From NCBI GenBank assembly GCA_018398805.1, contig JAGFBZ010000849.1, forward strand, positions 2,562,501-2,626,500: 64,000 nucleotides of DNA. Reading direction: 5' to 3'. A program made the translations under genes and the position numbers. Source of the stretch: Hirundichthys speculiger. Its lineage: Eukaryota > Chordata > Actinopteri > Beloniformes > Exocoetidae. The notes beneath the pieces are model-generated. The model made no database searches, was not told the origin of the DNA, and was given only the letters and a program-made list of their open reading frames with translations. Positions 32,798 to 45,872 of the stretch are shown here, one piece after another. The stretch's first letter is position 1. Each line of letters starts with the position of its first letter.

Positions 32798-33680
32798 GGT
32801 CCATTTCACAAAGCGAGGTTACTTAACCCGAAGTGAGATGGTTCAGTTGAGCTAGTTTCAGAAACCAAGGTAACTCATACTTAGAGTCTGTTACCATGGT
32901 AACTGACTCAGTGAACTAAACCTGGTTGGCAGCAGGTTTACTTCTACATACCCCTCCTTCCTTCATAAATCTGAAGCAAGTTCAGTTTAATCAGAGAATC
33001 GAAGATATGTGCATCTTAAAAGATGTAATGTCGCATTTGCACAGGGAAAGTATATTGAGAATCTAAATAGCTTACTGTGGTCAAACCAGTCGTCACTGTT
33101 TGTGATACCCAATTATTTTCTCTAAAGGTCTGCTGTTTTTCTGTAGTTATATAACTTGTTTACATTAACTTATTCTTCCATGAATCACAAACATCACCCA
33201 TTGTATCTCCATATTTCACATAAAACACCTTGGGTTATTTTATCAGCTTTTATTTATTTTTCATTTTTCTTAACAACGAGGATGCTGAACATAGACTGTC
33301 AGAAAGTGAACGGTAAAGCTGTAGGAAAAGCATCCTGGCTCATGAGCGTATGCCTCCAGTAAAAAAAAAAAAAAAAAAAGATTTATTGTTTTTGTTCAAG
33401 GTTTTTTTTTCCTCTTTCTCATTAGCTATCCTATCCTATCTGTGAGTAAAGAAAAACTCCTTACAGATTACCCAGAGTGATTGGATGTACTGACTGCACC
33501 AATATTCTCAGTGGAGTTTCTTGAATAACTCAGGATCAACATAGTCAGAGTTGATTGAACCAACTCTGAACACTTGTTTTGAAACTGAAAACTCAGTTTC
33601 TAAACTCAGAGTTTGTTGACTATAAGTTAGTTTTTTGATTGAGAGTTGGTTGAATCACCTTTCTAAAACAAGCTCCTGGT
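32798..33680. mobile_element. Harbinger-like inverted-repeat element (tentative)
   Basis: The left end GGGTCCATTTCACAAAGCGA followed by GGTTACTTAACCC and TGAGCTAGTTTCAGAAACC, and the right end GTTGGTTGAATCACCTTTCT then AAAACAAGCTCCTGG, resemble the 'cannot-read-through' termini of fish PIF/Harbinger elements (GAAA/TTTC-rich, AACTC/GAGTT motifs). Symmetry is poor and the 3-bp duplication was not confirmed. There is no transposase inside; a poly-A run is at 33361-33379. Confidence 0.4.
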
Positions 33681-33859
33681 ATATGGCTTATATAAATGAT
33701 TATTATTACTATCCAGTGTGTTTTAGAAATGTCTATAATAAAGAGATACAAACATTGGTATCCACTTTCTTGTCCCCTCTCCCTCCCTTATCTGCCCTGC
33801 TGCTGCTCTGTCTCGTGCTGTCAAACTATTTGGAGCTTCACCTTGCATAATCTTCTAAT

Positions 33860-34870
33860 TTTTAAACCATGGATCTGGTCTCTAAATGCAATTGACCAAC
33901 ATTTTTTCGATGAGAAGACAAAGCAAAGGAGAGCTCTTTTGGCCCTATGGGACATTAGCGGCCGGATATGTAATGGGCTAATAGAAGGTGTGGAGAATAA
34001 TGTGTCTGTCCATCTTGTCAATCGAGGATGTTGAATATGTATGCATAATTCGGATTTCTGATCACAGGATTTCCGTTGTTTGGAGTTGGTGGTTACCTGG
34101 TGTATCAACAAATTTGGAAAACAACAGCAGCGATTCTGGTCATCGTGAAGCTGCCTCTCATGTGTGATGGAATATGTTGGGCTGTCAGCACAGACTGAAA
34201 CGCTTTGTGAGCTAAACTCGCTGACAGGATGGATAAGAGCTTGGAGAAGTTTCAAGCTTGGCTCGGTGGAAACAGACCACAAAATTTGGCTGTTTGGAAT
34301 TCGCCATAGAGTGAACCAGTGAGACTCTAAAGGCAGACTAAAATTGCTGGAGTCGGCCTGACCTAAAACAATTGCTCTATTGCTAATTGACTCACCGTCT
34401 TCTTGCTAGCCCCCCTCTCGTGACACCCCCAAGTTCAGCAGCCTGAGTGGGAAGTGCTGCGTGCCAGATTAGGCTGCGCACGCTCACTTGGGCTGCTGTG
34501 CTGGGACCCTCAACTCCCCACCTCCCCACCCCCTCCAGTTTTTTGTATGTTGTTGTCTGAGTATGTTGGGCTATGTTTATGCTGAGGTGTTTTTTTTTAT
34601 TATATTCTTCACACTATGTCTTCCACAGAACACAGTGTGAGAAATACTTTTTCCCCCCTCCTCTTTCCTCGTGTTTCCTTATCTAATGAAAGGCTGCACA
34701 GGCTACCTGGCTTGCGGCCTCAGTGCACCGTTGACCCATGTCCTACACTCTGTGTTTGTTTGTTTTTTTTTTGTTTGTTTTGTTTTTTTGTATGTTTTCT
34801 TGGACAATGTACTGGAATGTAATTTTGTTGTGCTGGGATGCTGGCTAAATAACAAAAAAAGTTATCTTAT
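33860..34870 (+). pseudogene. Unidentified decayed coding region with retroelement-like 3' end
   Basis: I do not recognise this with confidence. In the plus direction, 34064-34186 encodes a hydrophobic, membrane-like stretch starting GFPLFGVGGYLVYQQIWKTT and continuing AAILVIVKLPLMCDGICWAV before a stop; 34190-34310 adds a second short open piece in a nearby frame. It is followed by a C/T-rich region (34400-34520) and a T-rich region (34570-34870) with TGTAATTTTGTTGTGCTGGG, resembling the 3' UTR of a non-LTR element. Could be a LINE or a decayed host pseudogene. Confidence 0.3.
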
Positions 34871-37343
34871 CAATTTTATCTTAAGGTCTATAAGATAAAA
34901 CGATGCCTATACTCTCAAGAACTGTTGTTCACATAGATTTCTTGAAAGGATGATAAGAGATCAGTTTCACTTTTATATGAAGTATTATTATCTAGACATT
35001 GCAACCCTCATCAATGACGGAGATTTCTTTCACAATTCTGCCAATCACATTAATGTTCTTCCTTCCTGTCAGTTGTAGAAGAGCAATATACATGAAAACA
35101 TATAGTAGATTAAAGGAAACTGATAAAATCGGATAAAGATGGTAACATAAAATTGGTTAAATATTTTAGGGGGTGCCTGAATCTAGTCTTTATCAGAACC
35201 TTATTGTGAATTATAACTGGATAATTTGGCTTTTACAAAGATTTCCTTTTCTAGCACATTGCATAAAGGCACTCATAAATTTAAAACACTTTTAGTAGTT
35301 GCACTGTGGATCAACCAAGAGGGATAATCCCCTATTGAGAGGAAAGCTGAAGCCACAGTGTTCATTATCCGACACAGCCAATACTCCCTGGACAGGGACC
35401 TGGCAATGACTGGAGACCTGAGCCATTTAAACAACTGATCAGGGCAGTACATCACATGGATCAGATCCAATAATGCTAGGAATATCTCATTAATATACAG
35501 CTAATGAAAAAGGCAACTTTAAAAAAAAAGTTGACACAGTTTTAATAACTGGCATTTCATTCCCAGGCTGAGCAAGACTGGAAGTTGATGTCAAAAAAAA
35601 TGAATGTGTCATTAAAAAAATGACAGTTTGCACCATTTTAGTAGTTATAGCACTAAATATTTTTTCTTTATCTTTTCAGATAGACTACAGTTTTGATAAC
35701 ACACTGCTGTCTTCTGTCAAACAGATAACAAAAGCAACAACACTATTTAAGGCACATGGTGGAGGAGTGACATATCAGAGCTTCACTTTCAAACACATGA
35801 AAAATAAAGTTAAGTGGCATATTTGATTCACAGTGGTAGTTTCTGTGCAAGTTTGAAGACCAACCAAGCAATCTCACAGTAGTTTAACTTTGGTGATTGT
35901 AGAGCTTCATAAAAAAGGAATAAGCAGTTTCACAGAGAAAATGTTGACTGTTGAAGAACTAATATTAAAAATATTCTAAAATGGAGACATAGCGGTTACC
36001 GTACATGTATTTGTTCCAAACCATCACAGTACAGATGTCACTTTACTGAGAGCTGCATGCAGAAAATATGTGGTGCAAAAATTAATAAATTAAGTAAATA
36101 TTTACCTTTTTTTCCTTGTTACATGTTAACCTATGCCATAAATCACACCAGACATTAGCCCAACCATTACAACATTGGACAATACTAATAAAACTTCCAT
36201 AGTCAACAGTGCCAAAAATGACATAGATGCTGACTAAAAATGTAATAAATAAAAGAATGATGTATCGTGTTGAGGAAAGAACCATTTAAGAAGTGAAAAT
36301 GCAGCTTGTGATTCCCTTTTTGGATATGGCTGATAAGGTGACAACATTTTCGGAATAGTACTTCATAGATAATGGGCAGCAAGAATTATATACGTCACTC
36401 CCTTTTTATTTATCTCTATATCTCTCAGTAATTCCCAGCAAGCACACCACTATGTCCAGAAAAGATAGAGCTCTGGTTTCATCACATGTTCTGACCTCTG
36501 GAAACCAAAGACAGTGACCATAAACTACTTTTCATGACCCTAGAACAAATCAATAGAATGCTCTGTGATAATATCAACATTACACTGCCATACTGGCAGC
36601 ACTGAACAGAGCTCAGGAACAGAAGGGGGTGGCCTCTAAGTAAAAAGAGTGTTCCTCATCATACTTGGGGATGAAGAGAAATGTGTGAAGAGAAATGTGA
36701 GCAGCTAGTGACATAGCAAAATGTAAAAAGCTAAAGGGGCAAAGGGTGTGATGTATAAAGGTGAGTAAAAAAAAAACTAGGAAAATAATACAAAATTAGT
36801 AAATCTAATAAAATTATTTGTTCAGGGAGGGGGCGACACAGTACAGGGCACAGAGATAGGCCATCAGTAGTCGCGGCAGCCTCAACAGCAGAGGACAGGC
36901 AGAGTCTTTTGACCACAGCCTTGAGCCTCATCTCCTGCCGCTTATTGAATCCCCTATTTGTCGATAACAGTATTTCCTGCCAAAGAAAATAGTGCTGGGA
37001 GCAATTACTTCAGTGAGCCTGTCAATTTCATTTTGGGGGGTTAGGGGAGCATTGAGGATCATTCCCTTCTCCTCTATCACCTCTGCCTTCCTTTCTGTGT
37101 GCCATGGGGAGTGGGGAGAGTGCTGAGCCATCAACCAAAGGAAGAACGGTGCGACAATGCTAAAGCAGCTGCACCTCCACATGTCATCTTCACCTGTAAT
37201 GAGCCTGTAACTAGCTGGCACCTTCTTCAGTGCACATTGCTCATCCCACTCAGACAGACGGATAGATGCATTATTCAGTTTCTTTGTCAGCTTACTGAAA
37301 AACCAAATAAGCAGTAAGATGTCCAGCCTGGAAGCTTCTGCTT
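34871..37343. other. Intron, no recognised element
   Basis: AT-rich intron. The short readings at 35273-35470 and 36731-36931 (minus) have no family signature I recognise and lack flanking splice sites consistent with the formin. Confidence 0.4.
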
Positions 37344-37383
37344 TAAGATACTGTAGTTTCGCCAGCCAAACTACAGTATCTTA
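37344..37383. other. Perfect 16-bp hairpin
   Basis: TAAGATACTGTAGTTT at 37344-37359, an 8-base loop, then its exact reverse complement at 37368-37383. No transposon end or target duplication was found around it. It could be a foldback relic or a structured intronic RNA element. Confidence 0.85.
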
Positions 37384-37499
37384 GTGTCTCAGTAGCCAAA
37401 CTTCTGTTCGCCCTACTTCACACCTCTATCGATATTCTTCAGACAAATGCAAAGGAACAAAATCCTGAAAAATGTTTGTCCAATGCTCTTACAATATTT

Positions 37500-37740
37500 T
37501 AAAAAAGCATTTGTATTTAAGGATGTTTTCACACTGCACTTACTTAGCTTGAGCCAAAGGGGTTTTGGTCATGAGTGCAGTTCACTTGGGTCAGTGTGAG
37601 CACAACTGTACTCTGGTGAGCATCAAAATGGAGTGCGCACCAGAGTTCAAACACCCCATCTTCCGACCACTCTCGGTACAGCCATCTATGAACTCTGGTG
37701 CAGTTTCTTTTGAGGTGTGAAAGGTCTAGACCTCATACCA
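37500..37740. repeat. Possible DNA-transposon remnant
   Basis: GTTTTCACACTGCACTTACT on the left and GAGGTGTGAAAGGTCTAGAC on the right form weak inverted GTGTGAAA ends around GC-richer sequence (GTGCGCACCAGAGTTC) that differs from the surrounding intron. Family not assigned. Confidence 0.3.
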
Positions 37741-39497
37741 ACTACAGGGTATACAGCACATGTTTGAACGAAAGAGGCTTCCGTAGTTGGTTGAACAGCG
37801 CGTTATCGGTTGTGAAGGAGAGCATAAACATGAGAAAAGAAAGTAACAGTAGCAGATACTATCTGGTACAAACAAAAAACCTAGAGAAAAATGGCCAACT
37901 CTGGGACAACAACACATAGGTGTTTTGCCATACTTGGGCGAGAGTGTTCACATGAAATGAAGTGACTGAAAAACGATACAATGTGTCATTCTGAAAACAA
38001 CCTAAATCATGTAAATCAACAGATTTTTTTATCAAACAGAATTATGACAGCGCTCTAACTATTTGAACTACACGGCTTGCTGAGAAAATACATGGCATTT
38101 AAACAATTATACCAATGTTTCGAATGAATGAATATGACTTATTTTGAAAATAAGCAAAATGCAGCAAAACTATAGGTAGAAAGAACTCTTAATTTGAATA
38201 TTGAATTTCACAAAGTATTTATTTATCTGCACAAATCAATGCGGGCAGAAGTTATGAATTTACTGTATCTCATTTACCTTTTCTAATAACTGAAGGTGGT
38301 TGACAACACCACTGTCTCTTTACCACTGTTCTTGAGTTGTAATGAATCTAATCAGATTAAGATGTTTGACTCCACCCAAAAAAGCCAGACAGAAAGTTAT
38401 AAATTACTGAACAAACTTAATTAGCGCTCCTTTGTGTAACTAATGAAAATTACTTGAGCACCTCGCTTTTCAATGAAAATATATTACAGATAGAATCTCT
38501 GCAATTAGACTATCAAGCTGCTTGATGGCTATGTTATAACTTAATTTCCTGTTCATTACGAATTGATAAGTCAATGGAAAAGATACAACAAGAATGGGTA
38601 ACAGACATAATACAGACAGGTGGAACCAAATGTCAGATGTTTCACCACTGACAAATAAGACCCAAAAAGAACACTCTGGAATGAACCAGATTAATTAAGT
38701 CTGAACACAACAATCACAATGCGACCATAGTTAAAGGTGTTACGATATAAACATAAACAGTCCTACAATGTAAAGCCTAACATGTGACTGTAATGCAGTG
38801 ACAGTAAAGGTCAACAGAAACACGGATCAGTTGAGATGCTGCTTGGCTGGACAATGGGTTGTCCCAAACCCCCCTTTATAGGAAAGAGTTCTGCAGCTGG
38901 CAGATAAGACATTTCTTCTACTGTAGACACCAGGGTGCAGGGCTCCCAGCACAGTGGGGGATTTCCCAGCAGACCATGTGGCAAAGAATTTCATCTCTTT
39001 CTCTCATAATCCATCTACAATTCAGTCTTTTTACTTCTTTCTTAATTCATTCTTGCTCCTCTCTGTCTCTCACTCCATCCACAGTGAGGTGTTTTTGAAC
39101 CTTGGATGACAGTAAAAAAAAAAAAAAAAAATGCGTTTGTATACACCAGGGGCTTCTTTTCCCGTTTTTTCACCCTTTTTATTGTCCTCCGCTATCAGGT
39201 GACTTTTGTGGTTCGAAAGCAAAATCTACAGACGACTTTATTCTTCAGTGTCTGGGTTACTACAACTTCCTGATAACAGACACAATTAGGCCAACAACAC
39301 CCTCCAAATAAGAAGGCAAGTTCCATAATAGTTTGTGCCTCAACATAAAAGAATGAAAACTGAACAAAGAAAAAACAAAAAACAAAACAAGGATTTATCT
39401 GGTTCAAAAAACAACACAGCTGGGGTCACTCATAATGTGGTCAAGGCATTATGTGTGCGCTGATCTCTATGGACTGAACGATGAACTACCAGTGCAC
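37741..39497. other. Intron, possibly containing conserved non-coding sequence
   Basis: Single-copy-looking intron. The stretch 38395-38560 is dense in TAATTA, ATGAAAAT and CTTTGT-type motifs. A 17-base A run lies at 39115-39131. No exon. Confidence 0.45.
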
Positions 39498-39500
39498 CCC

Positions 39501-39672
<172 letters not shown>

Positions 39673-40980
39673 CACAAGTATTATATGTATTTTTTTATGA
39701 TTATGTATTATCTAAACCTCTTATTTATGCAAGGATATGTTTTGTTAAAGAAAAGGCACACTTTTTTCAATGTTTTAAACATCTGAACAGAAAGGAAGGG
39801 AATAAACCTGCATTTTGTATAGCATTTAGACAATGAAAGAACAAGTGCTCAGTCGTTTGACATCAGCACATGCAAAGGCAATTATGCCCAAAAAAGAGGA
39901 ATGCATTCTGTCATATCAGTAACAAGAGAATGAACAATAAAACTTTTGTAAGAGGTTGCATCATAAATAAAGGCCTTTAGTTTTCATGACGCAAGACAAC
40001 TTTTAAAAAGGCAAAACTAAAAGTCAAAACTGTTCAAAGGAATAATGTTACAAGGCACTTGTTTAAGAAGGGTTGTTTTAGCAATAATCATGACAGCTGC
40101 TTATCTTTACCTTATAGCACTTTTACTGAAACCTTTTATTATTTAATCCCAGCAAGAACAAGCTAAAGTCAGCGTAATAAACTTTGTAACACTTCAATGT
40201 TGACCTTCAACTTCTAAACTACAACACTGATTGCATTCCTCTACATTCAGTGGATCTTGCCAATTCTTTCTCTTTTACACTCTTACCTTTCAGCTTGACC
40301 CACAGCTGAAATTTCAAGCTGGAGAAATCACACAGACACACAGCCAACATCTCTGCCCTACTGGCCTTGCACCAGACATGAACAGGGTGAGAGGAGAACA
40401 ACACAGTCGGCATATTCCCTTGGCTTTAGTCTCACTGAAGATTGACCTGCAACATGCCATCATAGGTTTATCACATAGTAAGAAAATGTTTCCCCAAATG
40501 ACATGATTCCTTGTCATCGCACAACCCTGGGGAGTAAAGCAGTGATGAAGAACCATTTATGTCAACAGCAAAGTCTCAGTGAAACTAGGACTCCAAAAAA
40601 GACTCATTAAAATCAACACATCTAATTAAGAAATTTAGTTGAACTAGCGGAGTAAAGATATTTGAAAAAGACCAAGATATTGCACATATTCCTACATAGT
40701 TCCCAACTTCTTAACCAATACTGTTCCCGTCTTTTGTTCATCAATTAAAAAGTTACCCTTGAAGTAGAAAATGAGCAGATAACCTTTAAAACAAAACACA
40801 ATGACAAAACTATCCCATTCATTATGCTTTATGAATGCTTTATGAATGTTTTATTCAGCGAATATAAGAAAGGTGTAGTAAAATCTCACATTAGCATGGA
40901 CATTGAAGCCTGTGTAAATTTGAAGGTATTGTTGAAATGTTCTGATTCCGAGAGGTTACAAGGACATCAAATTTTACTGA
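39673..40980. other. Intron, nothing specific
   Basis: Single-copy-looking AT-rich intron between the microsatellite and the hAT element; no exon or repeat recognised. Confidence 0.5.
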
Positions 40981-42251
40981 ACATGTGTAGGGCCCTATAA
41001 AATCCGTTTTATTTTTTCTCAAATTCCGTTTTAATTTTTTTCATTTTCGGTGTTTTTCGGTTTTTAATTTTTCAGAATTCCGTTTTTAAGTATTTTATGC
41101 AAATTTAACCCCAAAACAGTATATAAAGTAATGAAATATAGACAATTTATGCAATTATAAGTGTAAACTTTAATGTTTTTATACTTTTAAACATATTGTG
41201 TCCAACAAAACATTGTTTTTTTTTACAAAAAAAATCTAGTTTTTTCTATGTAATAAATAAGAAAAAAAATAATTCAAATAGGTAAAATCCATTTAAAGTG
41301 CAAAAAAGAAAAATTGCAACAGCAGTAAACTAATCATTTTAGGTTGTTTGATTTATTCTGTTATCAGACAGTTTGTCATATTTTTCAGGTATGTTATGAC
41401 AAACTATGTGTCTGATAACAGAAAAACTATATTTACTACAGCTGATGTAGATGCTATGAAATCCAAAGCAGTGAACACTGAACACTGGTTGTGTGTATGA
41501 GTGTGTGCCTGGGTGTTTATTTTTTTTCTTTAGGTGTTCCATCTATTACAGACAGCCGTTTAAATAAATAATTATCAGACTCTTTGTGTTTAGCTCGTTG
41601 AGTGACTCTCGCCTTTTTACGTTTGTGCTTTTCACTCATTATTTTGATCCTTGTTGGAAGACCACGGGGGCAGACCAGGACCCGCTGGAGAGATGATATC
41701 TCTCAGCTGGTCTGGTGGAAGCGCCCGGGGGGAGGGAGGTCTGGGCCCCTCTGCTGAAGCTGCTGCCCCCGCGAGCCGACTACGGACCAAGCGGGAGCTA
41801 ATGGATGGATGGAACTGATCCTTGCACGTATATTTTGTGTCCATTCAATCGTGTGCTGGCAAAATTTGCAGAATTTTGAAACGCCAGACACATAATAATT
41901 CTGGATAAACCCCTCTGCTCTGTACCTGGGAGTAAACCGCTAGTTCCTTTGCTTCTTTGCTGGTTTCTCGGGTGCCGCTTCGACGTGTTTTTTTTTTTTT
42001 TTTCTATGACGAGGAAAGCGGGGGAAGAGAAACTAGAGTGTCCCCACCTTTTCGTGAACCCTCTTGGAACATTTTCTCGAAAGAAAAGTTCCTTTTAGTC
42101 CGGGAGAAAAAAAAAAAGAAAAAACTTTTACGCAAATTGCCATTCAGTTCTGTTATATTGCGCATTTAAAGTGAATTCCGTTTTTAATCTCCAATTCCGT
42201 GATTCTGTCCGCGATTCCGTGATCGCGGATTCCATAGGGCTCTACATGTGT
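40981..42251 (-). mobile_element. hAT element with CGGBP1-like zinc-finger exon (copy A)
   Basis: The element is 40989-42243 (1255 bp). Its ends are AGGGCCCTATAAAATCCG and (reverse) AGAGCCCTATGGAATCCG; both ends are rich in AATTCCGTTTT-type subterminal repeats. The 8-bp duplication ACATGTGT is perfect at 40981-40988 and 42244-42251. On the minus strand the interior encodes SKFCKFCQHTIEWTQNI and, after a Rex3 insertion, the EKHKRKKARV end of a C-x2-C...H-x5-H finger. An inverted repeat lies at 41355-41424. The same family recurs at 53319-54428 in the opposite orientation. Confidence 0.92.
41645..41824 (+). mobile_element. Rex3/RTE-like LINE 3' end inserted in the hAT, 9-bp TSD
   Basis: Insert 41654-41815 (162 bp): GRPRGRPGPAGEM-like coding end with TGCTGCCCCCGCGAGCCGAC, then GCGGGAGCTAATGGATGGAT tail. 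The flanks TGATCCTTG at 41645-41653 and 41816-41824 are identical. It splits the zinc-finger exon of the host hAT between the Cys pair and the His pair. Same LINE family as 19131-19780. Confidence 0.88.
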
Positions 42252-44634
42252 GTATTCCGATGCAGAGATGTACAGTATCTACCGCTATTTGATTTTGACT
42301 TGATTTGATTTTAGTGTGCAAATTATGTTAATTATGACATATTTTGAGAAAAAAACTACTGAAAATGGAAATCTGCTCAAAGGTACTTAAAACTTCTTGT
42401 TGACCACCAAATAAAAATCTGCCCATGGCGATGGAAATTGGTCTTGTTTTGGTGCTCTAATAAAATCTCATACTTTGGATCTCTGAAACCACTTGGGCCA
42501 GAACTTTGGCCTTGCTCTATTGATTCTCTTAAGATGTACTGCAGCAAAATTACTATGCCAAAGATACATTTTCTTTTCTTTTTTTTCCATCTAAACACCC
42601 ACATCTGCACCTGGTGTCACAAACTACATATTAAAAACAACAACTGCATCAATTTTTTTGTTTTTAACACCACAAGTCTTTTTATATTAAACCTTAGGCC
42701 ACTAATGACAGATAATACCACAAAAGAAGAACTTTGTAAAACTTGAAAACTATTTTCTGCATTTTGTATGTCACTGCGCTCGTGTGTTTGTGAGTGTGTG
42801 CGTGCATATTTTGAGCATGTGTTTATACATGTACAATTTTTAAGTTCTGTTTATGTGTGATGCTGAATATTCCCTGAAGCGCTTCTCCCTCTGCTTAGCA
42901 GGATTCCTGTGTGCACTGAATTTCAATGACACTTCTATAAAGATAGGAGCAGATGTCAGCCATCTTACTGAAAGTCAGGTAGAAGGGATGAAGCAAAGTA
43001 GAGGAAATAAACTGAGCACACACCAGCCACAGAGAGAAGTATAGACTTAGGCAGAAGTGTATTTTCTATTTGCAGAAGTGGAACAAAAGAAACAGGGATG
43101 AACTAATTACCATAAATATACCACAAGGTATCTTAATATTTAAACAAAAATCTCACTAAAGACCAATGTACATATCACTCTTATATGTGGCCTCTATAGA
43201 TTTGTTACCTTGGCAATCATAGCTAATTGATTAGGGTTTTTTTTTTGTTATTACTGTGGTTTTTGTCAGGTACAAACAAATTTATTTCAATTGTGGCTTT
43301 ACTGTGATCAGAGCTGCTCATAGAAAGTTGAGAAGGTTTTGATGGCTTGTCATTGCTAGATATGGAAGAAGAGATGGAATTTTGTCTCGGGTTTTGTTTT
43401 TGTTTTTTTTTTTTTTTTTTTTCTTCTGAATGTGGTTGTGTTTTATGCATTTCACAGCCTGGCTGACATCAAATCACTGTGTGGTCAGGTTGATATGTTA
43501 TAAGCCTGGCTGCATCGCATTTTATTTCTTATGATCTACTATACTGATCCATTCACTCAACTTAAAAAAAAAAACACACATTGCAGCATCTCACTCAGAC
43601 TGCTTTTAAGATAATGGAGTACACTCTAACTATTCATCAATCAATTCAAGGTTATCATGTAGCTTGTTTCCACCCTAAACACTCCACAAAAGCACAAATA
43701 GATCAGGTATTTTGTAAGTAGATAAAGTAAGAAAGTGGGCACATAGCCAGAGTAAAAGAACCTGACAAATAATAAAGACAGAAGAAGACTAGAAAGGCAT
43801 GTGAAGTCTTAACACTTGTTGTTTTACCCTTGTACATGAACAGCATTGTGGCAGAAGGGGTTAACAAGTGAGCTATTAAGGAGGTAAAGTCACACAGGAT
43901 CTAATTTAGGTTTTCGCTGTGGTCTCTGCTGCATTGATTGCATTGTGAAGGTCTAATGAACTATGTACTCTGCGCTCTTGCTTCCAGCACTGGGAGATTG
44001 GATATGAAGCCAAGAGCTACAACTACTGACTAAAAGTTTGGAGAACAACGACAAAAAAGGTCTGAAGATAAGGAAAGAGAGTTGAAACAACGAATAAATG
44101 AACAGGAGTACTGACACTGGTTTTTATTGCATGCCCTGTTTTGTGTGCTCATTCATCCTTCTTCAATAACCTTCTCGATAAAAGAATAACCTTAATAAAT
44201 CACTAGGCAAACATGCTATGGGCCAAAAGGTCCACCCGACCCTAACACTCTTCTTTTCAATTGCTTTCACTGGTGATTCAGATGAATAATAATCAAAGTT
44301 CCAACTATAAACACTCTTAACAGTCAGAAAGTAGAATGAAAGAGTCTTGAAATTATGAAGGATAGTTGACTATTACAATTTGAATTATCGTGATAATAAC
44401 AAGGGATATTATATGTAATAATTTCTTCTACCTATTATCTAAACCTGATAGGTTTATACACCAAAATAGCCATAACCAAAATAGTGGCTGGATTGTGGCA
44501 TGAGGTACAGTTATTAGACTTGCATTACGTATTTTTTTTGATGCACTGTTGTTACTGACTCAAGTCACACACAGAATTCTGATGTTGAAAGCTTTGTAAT
44601 CATTACTGCACAGTCACAATGAATTTGAATTACA
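42252..44634. other. Intron, nothing specific
   Basis: AT-rich, single-copy-looking intron with poly-T/poly-A runs (42578-42586, 43403-43422, 43564-43575). No exon or transposon end recognised. Confidence 0.5.
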
Positions 44635-44945
44635 TACAACTCCAATACCATAAAAGTTAGGATGCTGTTAGGGCTGGGCGATAAATCGATTTAATCGATT
44701 AATTCGAATTTGTACTTAATGTCGATTTGTTTTAATGAAAATCGATTTTCTCATTAACATCCGCCACCAGCGCCTGTCTGCTGGGCTCCCGTAGGTCAGA
44801 GAGCGCAGAGTGCGCGCCCCCCTCGCGCGCCCCCCTCCCCACCCGCGCTAGGTACACAAACAAGCAAGCAGTGCAGTGCTGATCTTACACCGAAAACCGA
44901 AGAAAAGACGTATCCTCCTCGGTTATTTGGAATTGGTTCGGGTTC

Positions 44946-45135
44946 GTGGCGTCAGACACAGAACAAACAGCACCTCGCTGCAAAGTCTGTTTAAAGGCTG
45001 TTGCTACCAAAGGTAGCAGTACTACAATTTACTGCAGCACCTTAAACAGAAGCATGCTGCCGAGTTGGAGAGGTGTTGCTCCCTACGAAAAAAACGGCCG
45101 CGGCAGCCCAAGCACCGCCACCAGAAAACAACCTA
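44946..45135 (+). pseudogene. BED-finger exon of ZBED-like hAT transposase
   Basis: Reads MASDTEQTAPRCKVCLKAVA then TKGSSTTIY in one frame (the BED Cys-x2-Cys half); the matching LQHLKQKHAAELE (His half) is in the next frame. The same frame break exists in the inner copy at 47475-48643, so the shared source element was already non-coding. Interrupted after RKQPT by the CACTG element. Confidence 0.8.
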
Positions 45136-45850
45136 CACTGCAAAAACTGTGATCAGGGTTAATTAATATCTACTAAATAAATAAGAGTAAACTATACATA
45201 ATAAAAAAGACTGTGTGCAGTTTGGAATCAGACTGAGTTGAATTCACCAAATTTTAATAATTTCTTAACTGCATTTTACTCAGTTATTTTTTTAAATAAA
45301 ATCAGCTGAGAAACACTGAGTAGAATTTAATTATTTTCATCAGGAAAGTCAAAAGTGCAGAAAATTGATAAATTTTACTCATTGGGAGGTCTTGATTTTA
45401 ACAACCTACAATCCCGCCCAATGCATTTTTCATCACACGGACATCAAGTCTGCCACACATGTCATGGACTGCCGTTTGTTTTTAGGTAAGACCTGTTTAA
45501 TTGTTCTTGGTTAATAAACAATTCAAGTGTCTGTAGCAGTTAACATTGTTTTGTGTTACTGCAAATTACCAAACATGCCAACTTTACTGCACTGTAAGTC
45601 AAAATGAAGTTACATGTTAGAGATTGGAAGTCAGCCTACATTGTCTTTGATTCGGCTAAAAGCGTTGCGACGATTGAAAAAGCAGTCTCAATGCCACAAT
45701 TTAATGTTACTTCCCAAAGTGTAATGTAATACCGTAATATAAGGACCGTAAAATACAAGCTAGTCTTTTTATTTAATTAAGTTTCCTGGCCTCAGCCTCA
45801 GCCCCACCCCCCTCCCCCACATAACAAGCTAGCTAGCACGCGACGACACC

Positions 45851-45872
45851 ATGATGGAGGGACAAACAAACG
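45851..45872 (+). other. Candidate first coding exon with splice donor inside the CACTG element
   Basis: ATGATGGAGGGACAAACAAA then CG|GTGAGT: a short reading MMEGQTN preceded by an ACACC Kozak-like context and a C-rich stretch (45786-45840), ending in a consensus splice donor. With the acceptor-led exon at 49945 it suggests a carried or captured gene, but this is inference. Confidence 0.35.

Noticed and set aside
35273..35470. Minus-strand 65-aa reading as a possible upstream diaph2 exon
   Set aside because: The peptide does not resemble the formin N-terminus and there are no flanking splice sites in the right phase.
36731..36931. Minus-strand 66-aa reading in a GC-richer patch
   Set aside because: No family similarity, T-rich end and no splice context; most likely chance.
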